This document shows, piece by piece, positions 7,974-17,323 of a DNA stretch of 64,000 bases. The notes under the pieces are model-generated. The model searched no databases and was not told where the DNA came from. It saw nothing but the letters and a program-made list of their open reading frames with translations. The DNA comes from Xanthomonas dyei (lineage in GTDB: Bacteria > Pseudomonadota > Gammaproteobacteria > Xanthomonadales > Xanthomonadaceae), in NCBI RefSeq assembly GCF_002939865.1, contig NZ_MDEE01000018.1, positions 1 through 64,000 on the forward strand. The letters are read 5' to 3'. Both the position numbers and the translations under genes were made by a program. The stretch's first letter is position 1, and each line of letters begins with the position of its first letter.

Positions 7974-8950
7974 CAGAACGGCCTCCAGCTGCCCAGGATG
8001 GTGTTGCGGTCCAGCGCGGCGGCCTGCGCAGCGGTGAGCTGGCGCGACCACTTCACGCGGCGCGACGGGTTGGCGCCGTTGCCGCTGCTCTGGTATTCGC
8101 TGTAGCGGGCAGTGGCCTCGTTGGCGGTGTTGCCCCAGTTGTTCCAGCCTTCGGGCAGGATGTGTGCGCCCAGCTGGCTGCTGATGAAGCTGACGCTGGC
8201 ATACGGCCGCCACGGGCGCCCCAAGTGCACGCGCGAGACACCGCTGGCCGCGGTGACGCGGGCATTGCGGAACACGAAGCCGCGCGCGCTTTCCTGCGGG
8301 GTGGAGGCGGCAGTGAGATAGCCATCGCCCAGCGAATGCAGTTGCACGTTTTCGAACAGCGCGGTGCCGGCGCCGAACACGAAGTCCACCGTGCCTTCCA
8401 CATAGCAATCCAAAAAGTACGACAGCTTGGCGCCGCGCAGGTACAGCGTGTCCTGGTAACCGAGGAAGCGCACGTTGCGGAACGCAGCGCGATCGCCATC
8501 CACACGTACCGCCACTGCCTGCCCCACCGGGCCTGCGTGATTGCCCAAGGCGAGTTTTTCGGCGGTGAAGTCGTTGCCGGCGATGATGACGCTGGACGAG
8601 CCGGAGGTGCCGTATTCGGTGCCGGTGGCCGGATTGATGCGCGAGGCGTAGTTGTCGTAAGTGATGATGGTCTGGGTGGGGCCGGCGCCGATGAGCTTGA
8701 GCGCCGGTGCGTTGGACGGCACTACGATCAGTTCCTGGTAGGTGCCGGCGCCGATGTTGATCTGCGCGCGTTTGCCGCCCTGTACGGCGGCGTCGATGGC
8801 GGCCTGTACGGTGCGGTAGCCGGCGCTGCCCTGCTTGGCCACGGTGTAGACCGGGTCGGCGGCCAGGGCCAGCGTGCTGCAGAGCGACAGCCCCGCCAGC
8901 ATGGCGGTGGCGGCGAGGTTGCGTAACACGATCCTGCGATGCAATTGCAT
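7973..8950 (-). CDS. Pectinesterase (pectin methylesterase, CE8)
   Basis: It has 325 residues with an N-terminal signal (about 1-30, ending LALA). The CE8 active-site blocks are all present: GTYQE, QAVAVRVDGDR, FLGYQDTLY (catalytic Asp), YVEGTVDFVFGAG (second catalytic Asp) and HLGRPWRPYA (Arg/Trp). It removes methyl esters from homogalacturonan, making substrate for the adjacent pectate lyase, whose start overlaps its stop. It lies 13 bp downstream of a TonB-dependent receptor gene in the same direction, so cotranscription is likely. Confidence 0.93.
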   Translation of the reverse strand: MQLHRRIVLRNLAATAMLAGLSLCSTLALAADPVYTVAKQGSAGYRTVQAAIDAAVQGGKRAQINIGAGTYQELIVVPSNAPALKLIGAGPTQTIITYDNYASRINPATGTEYGTSGSSSVIIAGNDFTAEKLALGNHAGPVGQAVAVRVDGDRAAFRNVRFLGYQDTLYLRGAKLSYFLDCYVEGTVDFVFGAGTALFENVQLHSLGDGYLTAASTPQESARGFVFRNARVTAASGVSRVHLGRPWRPYASVSFISSQLGAHILPEGWNNWGNTANEATARYSEYQSSGNGANPSRRVKWSRQLTAAQAAALDRNTILGSWRPF

Positions 8951-8963
8951 TGCTGTGCTCCTG

Positions 8964-11900
8964 TTAGAACTTGTAGCGCGCGCCGACGTAGTACTGGCGT
9001 CCGGTGACGGTGTATTTGTCCGGCAGTTCCAGCGTGGAATCGACGTAGCGACGGTCGGGGGTGTCGAGCAGGTTGATCGCCTCGAAGGTCAGCGACAGGT
9101 GATCGTTGAGCTTGTAGGACATGTTGAAATCGACGTTTTCAACGCTGTATTTGCCGGTGACATCGGCGGTGACCAGACGCTTGCCGTCCAGGTCGTAGAC
9201 GTCCTCCTGGGCGAGGATGTTGTTGATGTAGCCATCGCGATAACTGGTGGATACGCGCGCACTGAAGCGGCCGTCGTCGTAATAGACAGTGGCGTTGTAG
9301 GAGTGCGGCGAGAGATTGAGCAGGTCGCGCTCGGTGGTGGTGGTGGTGATGCTGGTATTGCTGTTGCCGGCCGTGCTGAACAGGTAATTGATCTTGGAAT
9401 CGACCTGGGTGTAGTTGAGCTGCACGCCGAAGTTGCGCCAGAAGCCGGGCAGGAAATCGAAGGCCTGCTGATACGTCAGCTCGAAGCCCTTGAGCGGGCC
9501 GCCGGGCGTGTTGAAGTAGCTCTGCACATTGAAGATGGTGTCCGGGGTGAAGCCTGCGGGCAGCAGATCCAGCGAGTAGCCCATCGCTTCCCAGGTGGTG
9601 AGCACGCGGGTGCGCTGCACGTAACTCTGGATGTCCTTGTAGAACACCGCCGCCGACAGCAGCGAGCCTTCGCGAAAATACCATTCGGCGCTGAGGTCGT
9701 AGTTGGTGGAGCGGAACGGGTCGAGCTTGGGATTGCCCAGATTGATCGAGAAAAAGCGCCCGTCGTCGAAGAACTGGGTGGGGCCGCCGCTGACGCTGGG
9801 CGACAGGTAGGCCAGCGTGGGGCGTGCCATGGTCTTGGCCGCACACAAGCGCAGCACCACCTCATCGCTGACGTCCCATGACAGGTTCAACGAGGGCAAC
9901 ACATCGCGGTAGTTGTGATTGACGGTGGTGGGCACCAGCAGGCGCTCGCCGGGGTTGGCGGTGGCGCTGGCCACGCCGAAGAACGACTCGCAGTTGGGCG
10001 AGATGGCGCCGGAGGCGGTGGCCGTGCACGGTGCATAGCCACTGGCGGCGATCTGCGTCTGCACGTAGCGCACGCCCAGGTTGCCGCGCAGCGCGCGACC
10101 CCACAGGTCGGTATTGAAATCCAGCTGCAGATAGGTGCCCAGGCTCTTTTCGTTGACCGCGAAATTGTTGTTGGACGAGCCGAAATGGCCGACATCGGCC
10201 AGGCGGTAATCGCCACCGGGCACGCCGGTATCGCAGTTGCAATTGATGTTGAGCAGGTCGGCGACTTTCTGGAAATCCGGAATCACCCAGGTGGTGGGAA
10301 AATTGCCGTTCAAGCTGCGGCCGAAGCCATCCAGATTGGTGCTCAGCTCGTTGACACCCACACCTGCGGGCAACGCCTGCGCCAGGCGGCCGTAGGAGAT
10401 GTGCCGCGACTCCGACGTGTCCATGTCGTAGTTCTTGTAGGCAAGCCCGGTGCGAAAGGTGAAGGTGGAATTGATGTTGAATTCCAGATCCAGCTTGGCG
10501 GTGTCGAAGGTGTTGCTGACCGACTGCGGGTTGAGCCGCACTTCGCTGATGTTGGTGCCGCGCGCGGTGCCGTTGCTGTTGACCGGCACCGCGCCGTAGC
10601 CCAGCCATTGCCAGTTGTTGGTATTGCCCGCATCGAACGGGAACGTCATGCTGGGGTAGTCGCCGCCGTTACGCCGGTCGAGCACGAAGCCGTCGAGGTT
10701 GGTGTTGTCGAAGCTGACCAGCGAAAACACCGGGCGCTCGTAATCGGAGGTCGAGTGGCCCACCAATGCGTTGAGGCGCACCTGGTCGTTGAAGCGGTGC
10801 GCCAGGTCCAGGTTGACCTGCTTGAACTCGGTGGATTCTTCGATGGTGCTGGATTCGGTGCGGAAATCGACGTTGTCGAACACGCCGTAGGTGAGGCGGT
10901 TCTGCTCGTCCACCTGCGCTTCGCGCACCGCAATCTGGGTCTTGCCGCCGAAGTTGGCAGTGCGGTGCAGGTTGGCGCCAACCGAATCTTCGCGCTGGTC
11001 CTTGTCCAACTTGGAGTACAGCAGGTCGACATTGAGCAGCGTGTCGTCGCTGAATTTGAATTGCAGTGCGCCAGTAACACCGAGCCGCTTGATCTCCTGA
11101 TCGGTGCGGATATAGCGCGGGTAACGCGGAATCCACGCATCGGTGGCCGTTTCGTAAGCCTGGATGTTTTCGGGCGTATTGGCCGGGCGCGCGATGCCGG
11201 TGCCGCAGCTGGTGGCACTGATGCCGTAGCTGCCCCAGCCGTTGTTGCGGTCCTGGTTGGCCTGCGAGCCCACGCCGGCGCGCGTTTCATTCGACAACGG
11301 GTTGCGCGGGGTTTGCGGGTTGTAGCCCACTGGCGAGCAGAACCCGTAGGTGCCGTTGTTGGTGGCGGTGCTCTGGTTGGAGTTGCGGTAGTTGCCGTGC
11401 TCCCAGCGCACCGGGTTGTAGCCTTCTTCGCGCAGATGGCGCTCGCTGTAGGACACCGACATCAACGCGCCGACGCGACCATCGGCCCAGATGTTGCTGA
11501 TCAGGCCGGAGAAGCGCGGGTCTTTTTCGCGCGAGAGATCGTTGTAGCCGTATTGCGTGGACGCAGCGGCCTCAAAGCCGTCGAAGTCGAACGGGCGCGA
11601 GCCACGCAAATCGACGGTGGCACCCAATGAGCCTTCGTCCATCTGCGCCGACTGGGTCTTGCTGATGGTGACGCGGCTGAACAACTCGGAGGCAAAGGTA
11701 TTGAAGTCGAAACCACGGCTGCGGTTGACGCCATCGCTGCCGCTGCCGGCGGTGGCCAGCGCTTCCAGCCCGTTGATGCGCACGCGGGTGAAATCCGAGC
11801 CCAGGCCGCGCACGGAAATCTGCTTGCCCTCACCGCCTTCGCGGTCGATGGAGACGCCGGCGATGCGCTGCATCGATTCGGCCAGATTCAGATCGGGAAA

Positions 11901-12164
11901 CTTGCCGATGTCTTCGGCATAGATCGCATCCACCTGCTCCACGCTGTAACGCTTGGCGTCCAGCGATTGCTGCAGGCTTTCGCGATAGCTGGCCTTGACC
12001 TGCACACGGTCCAGATCCACCGGATCGGTGGGCGTGGTGGGCGAACCGACGGTTTGCGCGGCAGCGCCGACACCGTGCAAGGCCAGCACAATGGCCACCG
12101 ACAGACGCGCGACGGACAGGCGGGCGCCTGCCGCGTGGGCAGGACGACACGAACGGGCTTGCAT
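8964..12164 (-). CDS. TonB-dependent receptor of the pectin locus (first)
   Basis: It has 1066 residues. A signal region (about 1-36, ending GAAA) is followed by the plug domain with DIGKFPDLNLAESMQRIAGV, ISVRGLGSDFTRVRINGLEA and TVDLRGSRPFDF, and by a 22-strand-type barrel ending in the aromatic ARYKF. This long N-terminally unextended type (TIGR01782-like family) takes up plant oligosaccharides in xanthomonads. Next to pectin-degrading enzymes, oligogalacturonides are the inferred substrate. It is transcribed toward the esterase. Two stable hairpins separate it from the receptor gene upstream. Confidence 0.93.
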   Translation of the reverse strand: MQARSCRPAHAAGARLSVARLSVAIVLALHGVGAAAQTVGSPTTPTDPVDLDRVQVKASYRESLQQSLDAKRYSVEQVDAIYAEDIGKFPDLNLAESMQRIAGVSIDREGGEGKQISVRGLGSDFTRVRINGLEALATAGSGSDGVNRSRGFDFNTFASELFSRVTISKTQSAQMDEGSLGATVDLRGSRPFDFDGFEAAASTQYGYNDLSREKDPRFSGLISNIWADGRVGALMSVSYSERHLREEGYNPVRWEHGNYRNSNQSTATNNGTYGFCSPVGYNPQTPRNPLSNETRAGVGSQANQDRNNGWGSYGISATSCGTGIARPANTPENIQAYETATDAWIPRYPRYIRTDQEIKRLGVTGALQFKFSDDTLLNVDLLYSKLDKDQREDSVGANLHRTANFGGKTQIAVREAQVDEQNRLTYGVFDNVDFRTESSTIEESTEFKQVNLDLAHRFNDQVRLNALVGHSTSDYERPVFSLVSFDNTNLDGFVLDRRNGGDYPSMTFPFDAGNTNNWQWLGYGAVPVNSNGTARGTNISEVRLNPQSVSNTFDTAKLDLEFNINSTFTFRTGLAYKNYDMDTSESRHISYGRLAQALPAGVGVNELSTNLDGFGRSLNGNFPTTWVIPDFQKVADLLNINCNCDTGVPGGDYRLADVGHFGSSNNNFAVNEKSLGTYLQLDFNTDLWGRALRGNLGVRYVQTQIAASGYAPCTATASGAISPNCESFFGVASATANPGERLLVPTTVNHNYRDVLPSLNLSWDVSDEVVLRLCAAKTMARPTLAYLSPSVSGGPTQFFDDGRFFSINLGNPKLDPFRSTNYDLSAEWYFREGSLLSAAVFYKDIQSYVQRTRVLTTWEAMGYSLDLLPAGFTPDTIFNVQSYFNTPGGPLKGFELTYQQAFDFLPGFWRNFGVQLNYTQVDSKINYLFSTAGNSNTSITTTTTERDLLNLSPHSYNATVYYDDGRFSARVSTSYRDGYINNILAQEDVYDLDGKRLVTADVTGKYSVENVDFNMSYKLNDHLSLTFEAINLLDTPDRRYVDSTLELPDKYTVTGRQYYVGARYKF

Positions 12165-12260
12165 GATGCGGCTCTCTCCCTGGCACTGGCTGCAAAGACG
12201 CGCTCAGCCCCCCAAGGCCATCGGCGTCGCACGAAACATCCCGCCCACCGCGTTGCATGC

Positions 12261-12338
12261 GCGCCCGAAAAACCGGGCGCAAGACGTCATCGCGATCAGG
12301 CGTTGGAATCAGGCCCGCTGCGCGTGTGCGCAGCGGGC
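12261..12338 (-). promoter_or_regulatory. Two perfect hairpins between the two receptor genes
   Basis: GCCCGCTGCGC-GTGT-GCGCAGCGGGC (12313-12338) starts 10 nt beyond the stop of the upstream receptor gene, and GCGCCCG-AAAAAC-CGGGCGC (12261-12280) follows. No U-run follows on the minus strand, so these look like mRNA-processing or attenuation hairpins rather than classical terminators. They could set different expression levels for the upstream receptor and the downstream enzymes. Confidence 0.5.
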
Positions 12339-12348
12339 GGACACGCTT

Positions 12349-15129
12349 TTAGAACTTGTAGCGGGCGCCGAGCAGGAACTGGCGACCGGTTTCACCGTAT
12401 TGCAGCGGCAACTGGCCGGTGCGCGGCGAGGACACCCACTCGTCGGAGGCTTCGTTGGTGAGATTGATGCCTTCCAGGCTCAACTCCAGCTGCTTGCTGA
12501 TCTTGTAGCGCAGCGAGGCGTCGATCATGGTGGTGCCGGTCATGCCGTGCACGCCATCGACGTTGAAGCCGGCTTCCGAACCCGGTGCCTGGGTCAGGTA
12601 GTCGTCGCGGTTGGTGGCCGACACGCGCCCTGCGAAGGATTCGCCTTCGTAGAACAAGGTGGCATTCCACGACGAGCGCGACAGCCCGAGCAGATCGTTC
12701 TTCATCACCGGCGCGCCGCTGCTGGCCAGGTACTGGATCTGCGAATCGACCCAGGTGTAGTTGAGCTGCACGCCCAGGTTGGCCCACTTGCCCGGCAGGA
12801 AGGTGAAGGGCTGGGTGTAGTTGGCTTCCACGCCCTTCAATTCGCCGCCCGGGGTATTGAGCGGGATGCTGAAGGCGAAGTCGTCGTTGACGGTGGCGCC
12901 GGTGCCGGCCAGCAATTCGGCCGGCAGGCCGCTGCTGGAGTACGGGCGCACTTCGCGCGCGGTCTGGATGAAGCTTTCGATGTCCTTGTAGAACAGGCCG
13001 ACACCGACCATGGCGCCTTCGTTGAAGTACCACTCCAGGCCGAGGTCGACGTTGGTGGCTTCGATCGGGTCCAGATCCGGGTTGCCGCCGGCCACGGTGC
13101 GCGAGCCGCCGGCCACCGCCACGGTGACGCCGGGGGTGAGGCTGCCCAGGCCGGGACGGCTCATGACCTTGGCCGCACCCAGGCGCAGCAGCAGGTCGGG
13201 CATCAGCTCGGCAACCAGGTTGAACGAGGGCAGCGTGTTGTTGTATTTGCGGCCCACGGTGGTCAGCGCCGGTGCGTTGTTGATCAACGCATAGCCAGTG
13301 GACTCCTGCTCGGTACGCACGTAACGCACGCCGAAGTTACCCGACAGCGGGATGGAGCCCAGATCGGTGGAGAACTCGCCCATCAACCACACGCCGCGGT
13401 CTTTTTCTTCGACGCTGCGGCTGTTGTTGACGCGCGGGGCCACTGCAAAGGTGCCGCTGTTACTGTAGATGCCGAACTGATCGGCCACCGCATCCAGGTT
13501 GGGCACGACCCAGGCATTGGGGCTGCCGTTGATGCCCTTGAGCCCGGCCTGTTCGGTCAGGTCTGCCGGCACGATGGTGGTGCCGTTGGCGAAGTTGGGC
13601 ACCGACAGCTCGTTGGCGCGGCGCAGTTCGACGGTGCTGAAGGTGTAGTTCTTGGCCAGCACGCCGCCCTTGAGGCGGAAGCCGGGGCTGATGTTCCAGT
13701 TGAAGTCGATCTGCCCGGTGTCGAAGTCGTTATCCACCGACTGCGGGCGCAAACGGATTTCGGCCAGCTCCCAGCCATTGGGATTGGTCGGGTCGATCCC
13801 GTAGTTCAGCACCGGCGCGCGGTTGTTGCCGCGGTAGTCGTAGCTGTACCCGTCGACGTCGTACTTGTCCATGATGATGGTGGTCTGGATCGGGTTCTCG
13901 TGCGCAGAGCGCGAGGTCCCCACCCGGGCATTGACACTGAAGGCATCGTTGAAACGATGCTCCATGTCGAAGCTGATCTGCTTGAACTCGGTGTTCCACT
14001 CGTCGTGGCGGTTTTCGGTACGGATGTCGACGTTGTCGAATTCGCCGTAGACCAAGGCGTTGTTGCGGATCTCGCCGTTGCGCACGATGGTGGCCGGCTT
14101 GCCGTCGCGCACTGCACGACGCGGGGTGAGCCCGTCGCGGTTGCGGCTGAAGGAGATCGCTTCGATGTAGTGCTCGTCGCGCTTGGCGTCGATCTTGGAA
14201 TACAGCATGTCCAGCGACAGCGTGGTGCGATCGGACGGCTTCCACTGCAGCGAGCCGGTGATGCCCAGGCGCTGCTGGTCGTGGATCTGCTGGGTGTAGC
14301 GCGGGAAACGCGGGTGGTAGACATCGGCCGAGCGCGCGGCGGCGAACGGCGAGGTGGCGCTGAAACCGCCGTTGCTGGGGCCATTGGCCCAGCGGCCGGT
14401 GTTGGAACCTTCTTCCAGCACTTCGCGCTCGGTGTAGGCCACCGACAGCAAGGCGCCGAAGGTGTTGTCGGCCCAGGTATTGGCGATCAAGCCGGCCACC
14501 CGCGGGTTGGCCTTTTCGGCCATCGCGTTGTAAGCGGCCTGGGTGCTGGCAGCGAAGGTGAAGCCGTTGTAGTCGAACGGACGCGCGGTGCGCAGGTCGA
14601 CGGTGGCGCCCAACGAGCCTTCTTCCACGTCGGCCGAGGCGGTCTTGCGCGCGATCAGCTGCGAGAACAGATCCGAGGCGAACACGTTGAAGTCGAAGCC
14701 GCGGCCGCGGTTGGTGCCACCGCTCTGGTCGCCGGCGCCCACGGTGGTGAGCGCTTCCATGCCGTTGATGCGCACGCGGGTGAACTCCGGGCCCAGACCA
14801 CGCACCGAAATGGCGCGGCCTTCGCCGGCCTCACGGGTGATCACCACGCCGGGGATGCGCTGCAGCGACTCGGCCAGGTTGAGGTCGGGGAACTTGCCGA
14901 TGTCTTCAGCGACAATCGCATCGACCACGCCGGCTTCGCCGCGCTTGATGTCCAGGGCTTTTTCCACCGAGGCGCGATAGCCGGTCACCGTGACGGTGTC
15001 CAGGTCCACGGCCGGTTCTGCAGGCGCTTGGGTGGTTTCTTGTGCTGCCAGGTGGCCGCTCAGCGCCAGGCCGATCGATAACGCCAGCAAGGTAACCGGT
15101 GTCTTCCGGTTGGTGGTCCGAAATTGCAT
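12349..15129 (-). CDS. TonB-dependent receptor of the pectin locus (second)
   Basis: It has 926 residues from the ATG at 15129, which has the very strong ribosome site GGGAGGGGAGGA; upstream in-frame codons lie in the divergent promoter. The signal peptide ends SGHLAA. The plug holds VVDAIVAEDIGKFPDLNLAE, IPGVVITREAGEGRAISVRG and NGMEALTTV. The barrel ends LLGARYKF. It is related to the next receptor downstream but differs through the barrel, so the two may take different pectin fragments. It is divergent from kdgK, with a candidate operator 57 bp before its start codon. Confidence 0.93.
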   Translation of the reverse strand: MQFRTTNRKTPVTLLALSIGLALSGHLAAQETTQAPAEPAVDLDTVTVTGYRASVEKALDIKRGEAGVVDAIVAEDIGKFPDLNLAESLQRIPGVVITREAGEGRAISVRGLGPEFTRVRINGMEALTTVGAGDQSGGTNRGRGFDFNVFASDLFSQLIARKTASADVEEGSLGATVDLRTARPFDYNGFTFAASTQAAYNAMAEKANPRVAGLIANTWADNTFGALLSVAYTEREVLEEGSNTGRWANGPSNGGFSATSPFAAARSADVYHPRFPRYTQQIHDQQRLGITGSLQWKPSDRTTLSLDMLYSKIDAKRDEHYIEAISFSRNRDGLTPRRAVRDGKPATIVRNGEIRNNALVYGEFDNVDIRTENRHDEWNTEFKQISFDMEHRFNDAFSVNARVGTSRSAHENPIQTTIIMDKYDVDGYSYDYRGNNRAPVLNYGIDPTNPNGWELAEIRLRPQSVDNDFDTGQIDFNWNISPGFRLKGGVLAKNYTFSTVELRRANELSVPNFANGTTIVPADLTEQAGLKGINGSPNAWVVPNLDAVADQFGIYSNSGTFAVAPRVNNSRSVEEKDRGVWLMGEFSTDLGSIPLSGNFGVRYVRTEQESTGYALINNAPALTTVGRKYNNTLPSFNLVAELMPDLLLRLGAAKVMSRPGLGSLTPGVTVAVAGGSRTVAGGNPDLDPIEATNVDLGLEWYFNEGAMVGVGLFYKDIESFIQTAREVRPYSSSGLPAELLAGTGATVNDDFAFSIPLNTPGGELKGVEANYTQPFTFLPGKWANLGVQLNYTWVDSQIQYLASSGAPVMKNDLLGLSRSSWNATLFYEGESFAGRVSATNRDDYLTQAPGSEAGFNVDGVHGMTGTTMIDASLRYKISKQLELSLEGINLTNEASDEWVSSPRTGQLPLQYGETGRQFLLGARYKF

Positions 15130-15185
15130 GTCCTCCCCTCCCAAGGGTCCATGAACAATGTGAAATGCGGGGGTGTGAGCGGCAA

Positions 15186-15200
15186 TGACACCGCTGGTCA
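15186..15200. promoter_or_regulatory. Candidate operator TGACACCGCTGGTCA (receptor side)
   Basis: An imperfect palindrome, TGAC-N7-GTCA, in the context AATGACACCG. It lies 57 bp upstream of the receptor start at 15129. A second near-identical copy (one changed base) lies at 15341-15355 before kdgK. The ACCG core suits a LacI-family regulator such as the KdgR type; the identity of the regulator is inference. Confidence 0.7.
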
Positions 15201-15201
15201 A

Positions 15202-15228
15202 AACGACGTTATCAGCTGAATCGTCGTT
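15202..15228. promoter_or_regulatory. Inverted repeat AACGACG-N13-CGTCGTT
   Basis: Perfect 7-bp arms are centred on CAGCTG, immediately beside the receptor-side operator. Possible second regulator site or part of the promoter; no family match. Confidence 0.35.
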
Positions 15229-15340
15229 CAACATCTTGCAGCGCAGCAGAAATGGGCAGTGAATTCGCCTAAATGGGGCACAAGCCGTCACGCCGTGTCG
15301 CATAGTGGGGCTCGTCGGCGCTCTTGCGGGAAGGCTAGAA

Positions 15341-15355
15341 TGACACCGATGGTCA
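15341..15355. promoter_or_regulatory. Candidate operator TGACACCGATGGTCA (kdgK side)
   Basis: It differs from the copy at 15186-15200 by one base and has the same AATGACACCG context. It ends 59 bp before the kdgK ATG at 15415. The near-equal spacing to both divergent genes argues for one regulator controlling both. Confidence 0.7.
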
Positions 15356-15414
15356 TCGTAACGCGCCACCGGTCCCCCGCCCCGTGACGCACCACACAGC
15401 CGAGGTACTGCCGC

Positions 15415-16437
15415 ATGAGTCGAGCCCGCATCCTGTGTTTTGGAGAGTTGTTGCTGCGTCTGGGGGCGCCTGGTCATGAGCTGCTGTTGCAGCAGCCGCG
15501 ACTGGACGTGCATTGCGGTGGTGCAGAAGCCAACGTCGGCGTGTCGCTGGCGCATTTCGGCCACGACGTGGCCATGGTCAGCACCGTGGCCGACAACCCG
15601 CTGGGCGCCGCGGTACTCGGCGAGCTGCGCCGGCACGAGGTCGATACCCGCCATGTGCGGCGGGTGGACGGCCGCATGGGCCTGTACTTTTTGACCACCG
15701 GCGCGATCCATCGCCCCAGCGAAGTGGTCTACGACCGCGCCGATTCGGCGTTTGCGCTGGCGTCCGCCGATGCCTACGACTGGCCGGCCCTGCTTGAGGG
15801 TGCGCAATGGCTGCATCTGTCCGGGGTGAGCCCGGCGCTGGGCGCCGAGGTGGCGCAGGCCACACTGGCGGCAGCGCGCGCCGCGCGTGCGGCCGGGGTC
15901 AAGGTGTCGTTCGACGGCAACTACCGGCCCAAGTTATGGCAGCGCTGGCAGGGCGATGCGCGCGGCATCCTGCGTCAGCTGTTCGACTGCGCCGATGTGG
16001 TGTTTGCCGACTACCGCGATATCGGTGTGGTGCTCGGTGGCGAGTTCCCGCAGGACACGCTGGAAGCGCGCGTGGAAGCAGCCGCGCAGCAGGCGTTTGC
16101 CGCATTCCCGCAGCTGCAGTTGATGGCCTGCACGCAGCGCATCGCGCATAACGTGGACCACCACAGCCTGGGCGCGATGCTGGTGCCGCGCGAGGGCGCA
16201 GTGGCCCGCGCGCCCAGCGAAGAACTCACCCCCATCATCGACCGCATCGGCGGTGGCGATGCGTTTGCCGCCGGCGTGCTGCACGGCCTGATCGCAGGCT
16301 GGTCGTTGGACGACACGGTGCGCTTCGGCCTGGCTGCCGGTTGTTTGAAGCACTCGATTCCCGGCGATTTCAATCCGCTCTCGGTGGCCGATGTGCAGGC
16401 CTGTGTGGGCGATGCGCGGTTCGATGTGAAGCGGTGA
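15415..16437 (+). CDS. kdgK: 2-keto-3-deoxygluconate (KDG) kinase
   Basis: It has 340 residues, PfkB/ribokinase family. The N-terminus ILCFGELLLRL, the substrate-binding GGAEANVGVSLAHFG (about 41-55), FDGNYRPKLW and the C-terminal anion-hole/catalytic block DRIGGGDAFAAGVLHG are all present. KdgK phosphorylates 2-keto-3-deoxygluconate, the end product of pectin/galacturonate breakdown, to KDPG. It is divergent from the pectin receptor, lyase and esterase genes and shares the duplicated operator with them. It is the cytosolic end of the pathway encoded here. Confidence 0.93.
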   Translation: MSRARILCFGELLLRLGAPGHELLLQQPRLDVHCGGAEANVGVSLAHFGHDVAMVSTVADNPLGAAVLGELRRHEVDTRHVRRVDGRMGLYFLTTGAIHRPSEVVYDRADSAFALASADAYDWPALLEGAQWLHLSGVSPALGAEVAQATLAAARAARAAGVKVSFDGNYRPKLWQRWQGDARGILRQLFDCADVVFADYRDIGVVLGGEFPQDTLEARVEAAAQQAFAAFPQLQLMACTQRIAHNVDHHSLGAMLVPREGAVARAPSEELTPIIDRIGGGDAFAAGVLHGLIAGWSLDDTVRFGLAAGCLKHSIPGDFNPLSVADVQACVGDARFDVKR

Positions 16438-16601
16438 ATCGGGAGTGGGGAATGGGGAATCGTAAGAGCTGAAGCTGGTCGCCTCATCGGTTGAAACGCT
16501 GCAGCGCATGAAGCGCGCCGCGGTGCGAACCGACCAGCAGCGACTAACGAAACTGCTGGGCGACCATGAGGCCGCCAGCTGCATCTGTTCCCCGCTCCAC
16601 T

Positions 16602-16901
16602 TCAGATCGGTGCCACACGCCTAGCGCGTGCGCGGCGCTTGTTCGCGAGCCATGCCATGGCGGCGCTCACCACCACCACACACACCGATGCCGGAACGCT
16701 GAAAAACGCCGCGATCGGCAGTGCGTTCTGCCAGGGAGGCGCGGAGCCGTCCTGCATCACTACGACGCACACCGCGACTATGGTGATCAGAAGATTGATG
16801 ACGGCTTTCAGCGCGCTGTGCAACCGACTAAAGCGCAACAGCACGGCGCAGACGACACTGACGACAAACGCCAGGACGAGATGGGCGATGAGTTTGTCCA
16901 T
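16602..16901 (-). CDS. Small inner-membrane protein
   Basis: It has 99 residues with three predicted membrane helices (about 5-22, 31-50 and 60-86) and a basic tail (NKRRARARRVAP). It has no recognised family and a weak ribosome site. It stands alone between kdgK and fabV. The helix-length hydrophobic segments with charged ends favour a real gene. Confidence 0.55.
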   Translation of the reverse strand: MDKLIAHLVLAFVVSVVCAVLLRFSRLHSALKAVINLLITIVAVCVVVMQDGSAPPWQNALPIAAFFSVPASVCVVVVSAAMAWLANKRRARARRVAPI

Positions 16902-17323
16902 TGGGTGCCGGGATTAGGGAGTGATCGTTCGGGAGTGGTGGCGGTATCACTGAAGCAATGCTGCGTGTCTCTGGAAGCGATGAGCAACACGCGGACTGAT
17001 TCTTTCCCTGCTGGCTCGGGAGAAGCTGGAACACGCTGCCCGAAGGGCGGATGAGGAGACGGTGGCTCGACGTTGCGCCATCCACCGGGTTGGCAATGAA
17101 GGCGTCACCGAGCGCGTCGAATCAGTCGCCGGGAGCCGCGCCGCAACACCGCGGCAGCGCGCCGCATCAATGCGCGGCGATAGCACATCCCGCCGCAGGG
17201 CCGCGCACCACCACGGCCGGCCCCGCGTAAAACGGCCGGCATGACCTGCAGGCCGTTTTCAAAGGCAACAGACCGGGAATTCCAAGCGCGCAGCTACCGC
17301 TCTCGCGATTCCCGATTCCCGAT
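16902..17323. other. Gene-free 420-bp stretch
   Basis: It holds a decayed copy of the CCCGAAGGGCGGATG repeat (about 17020-17057) and a GCGATTCCCGATTCCCGATTC repeat copy at 17308-17328 beside the fabV stop. ORFs here are short and compositionally biased. No RNA gene recognised. Confidence 0.5.

Noticed and set aside
9915-11630. 571-codon open frame on the plus strand
   Set aside because: Antisense to a TonB-dependent receptor with correct motifs; composition-driven.
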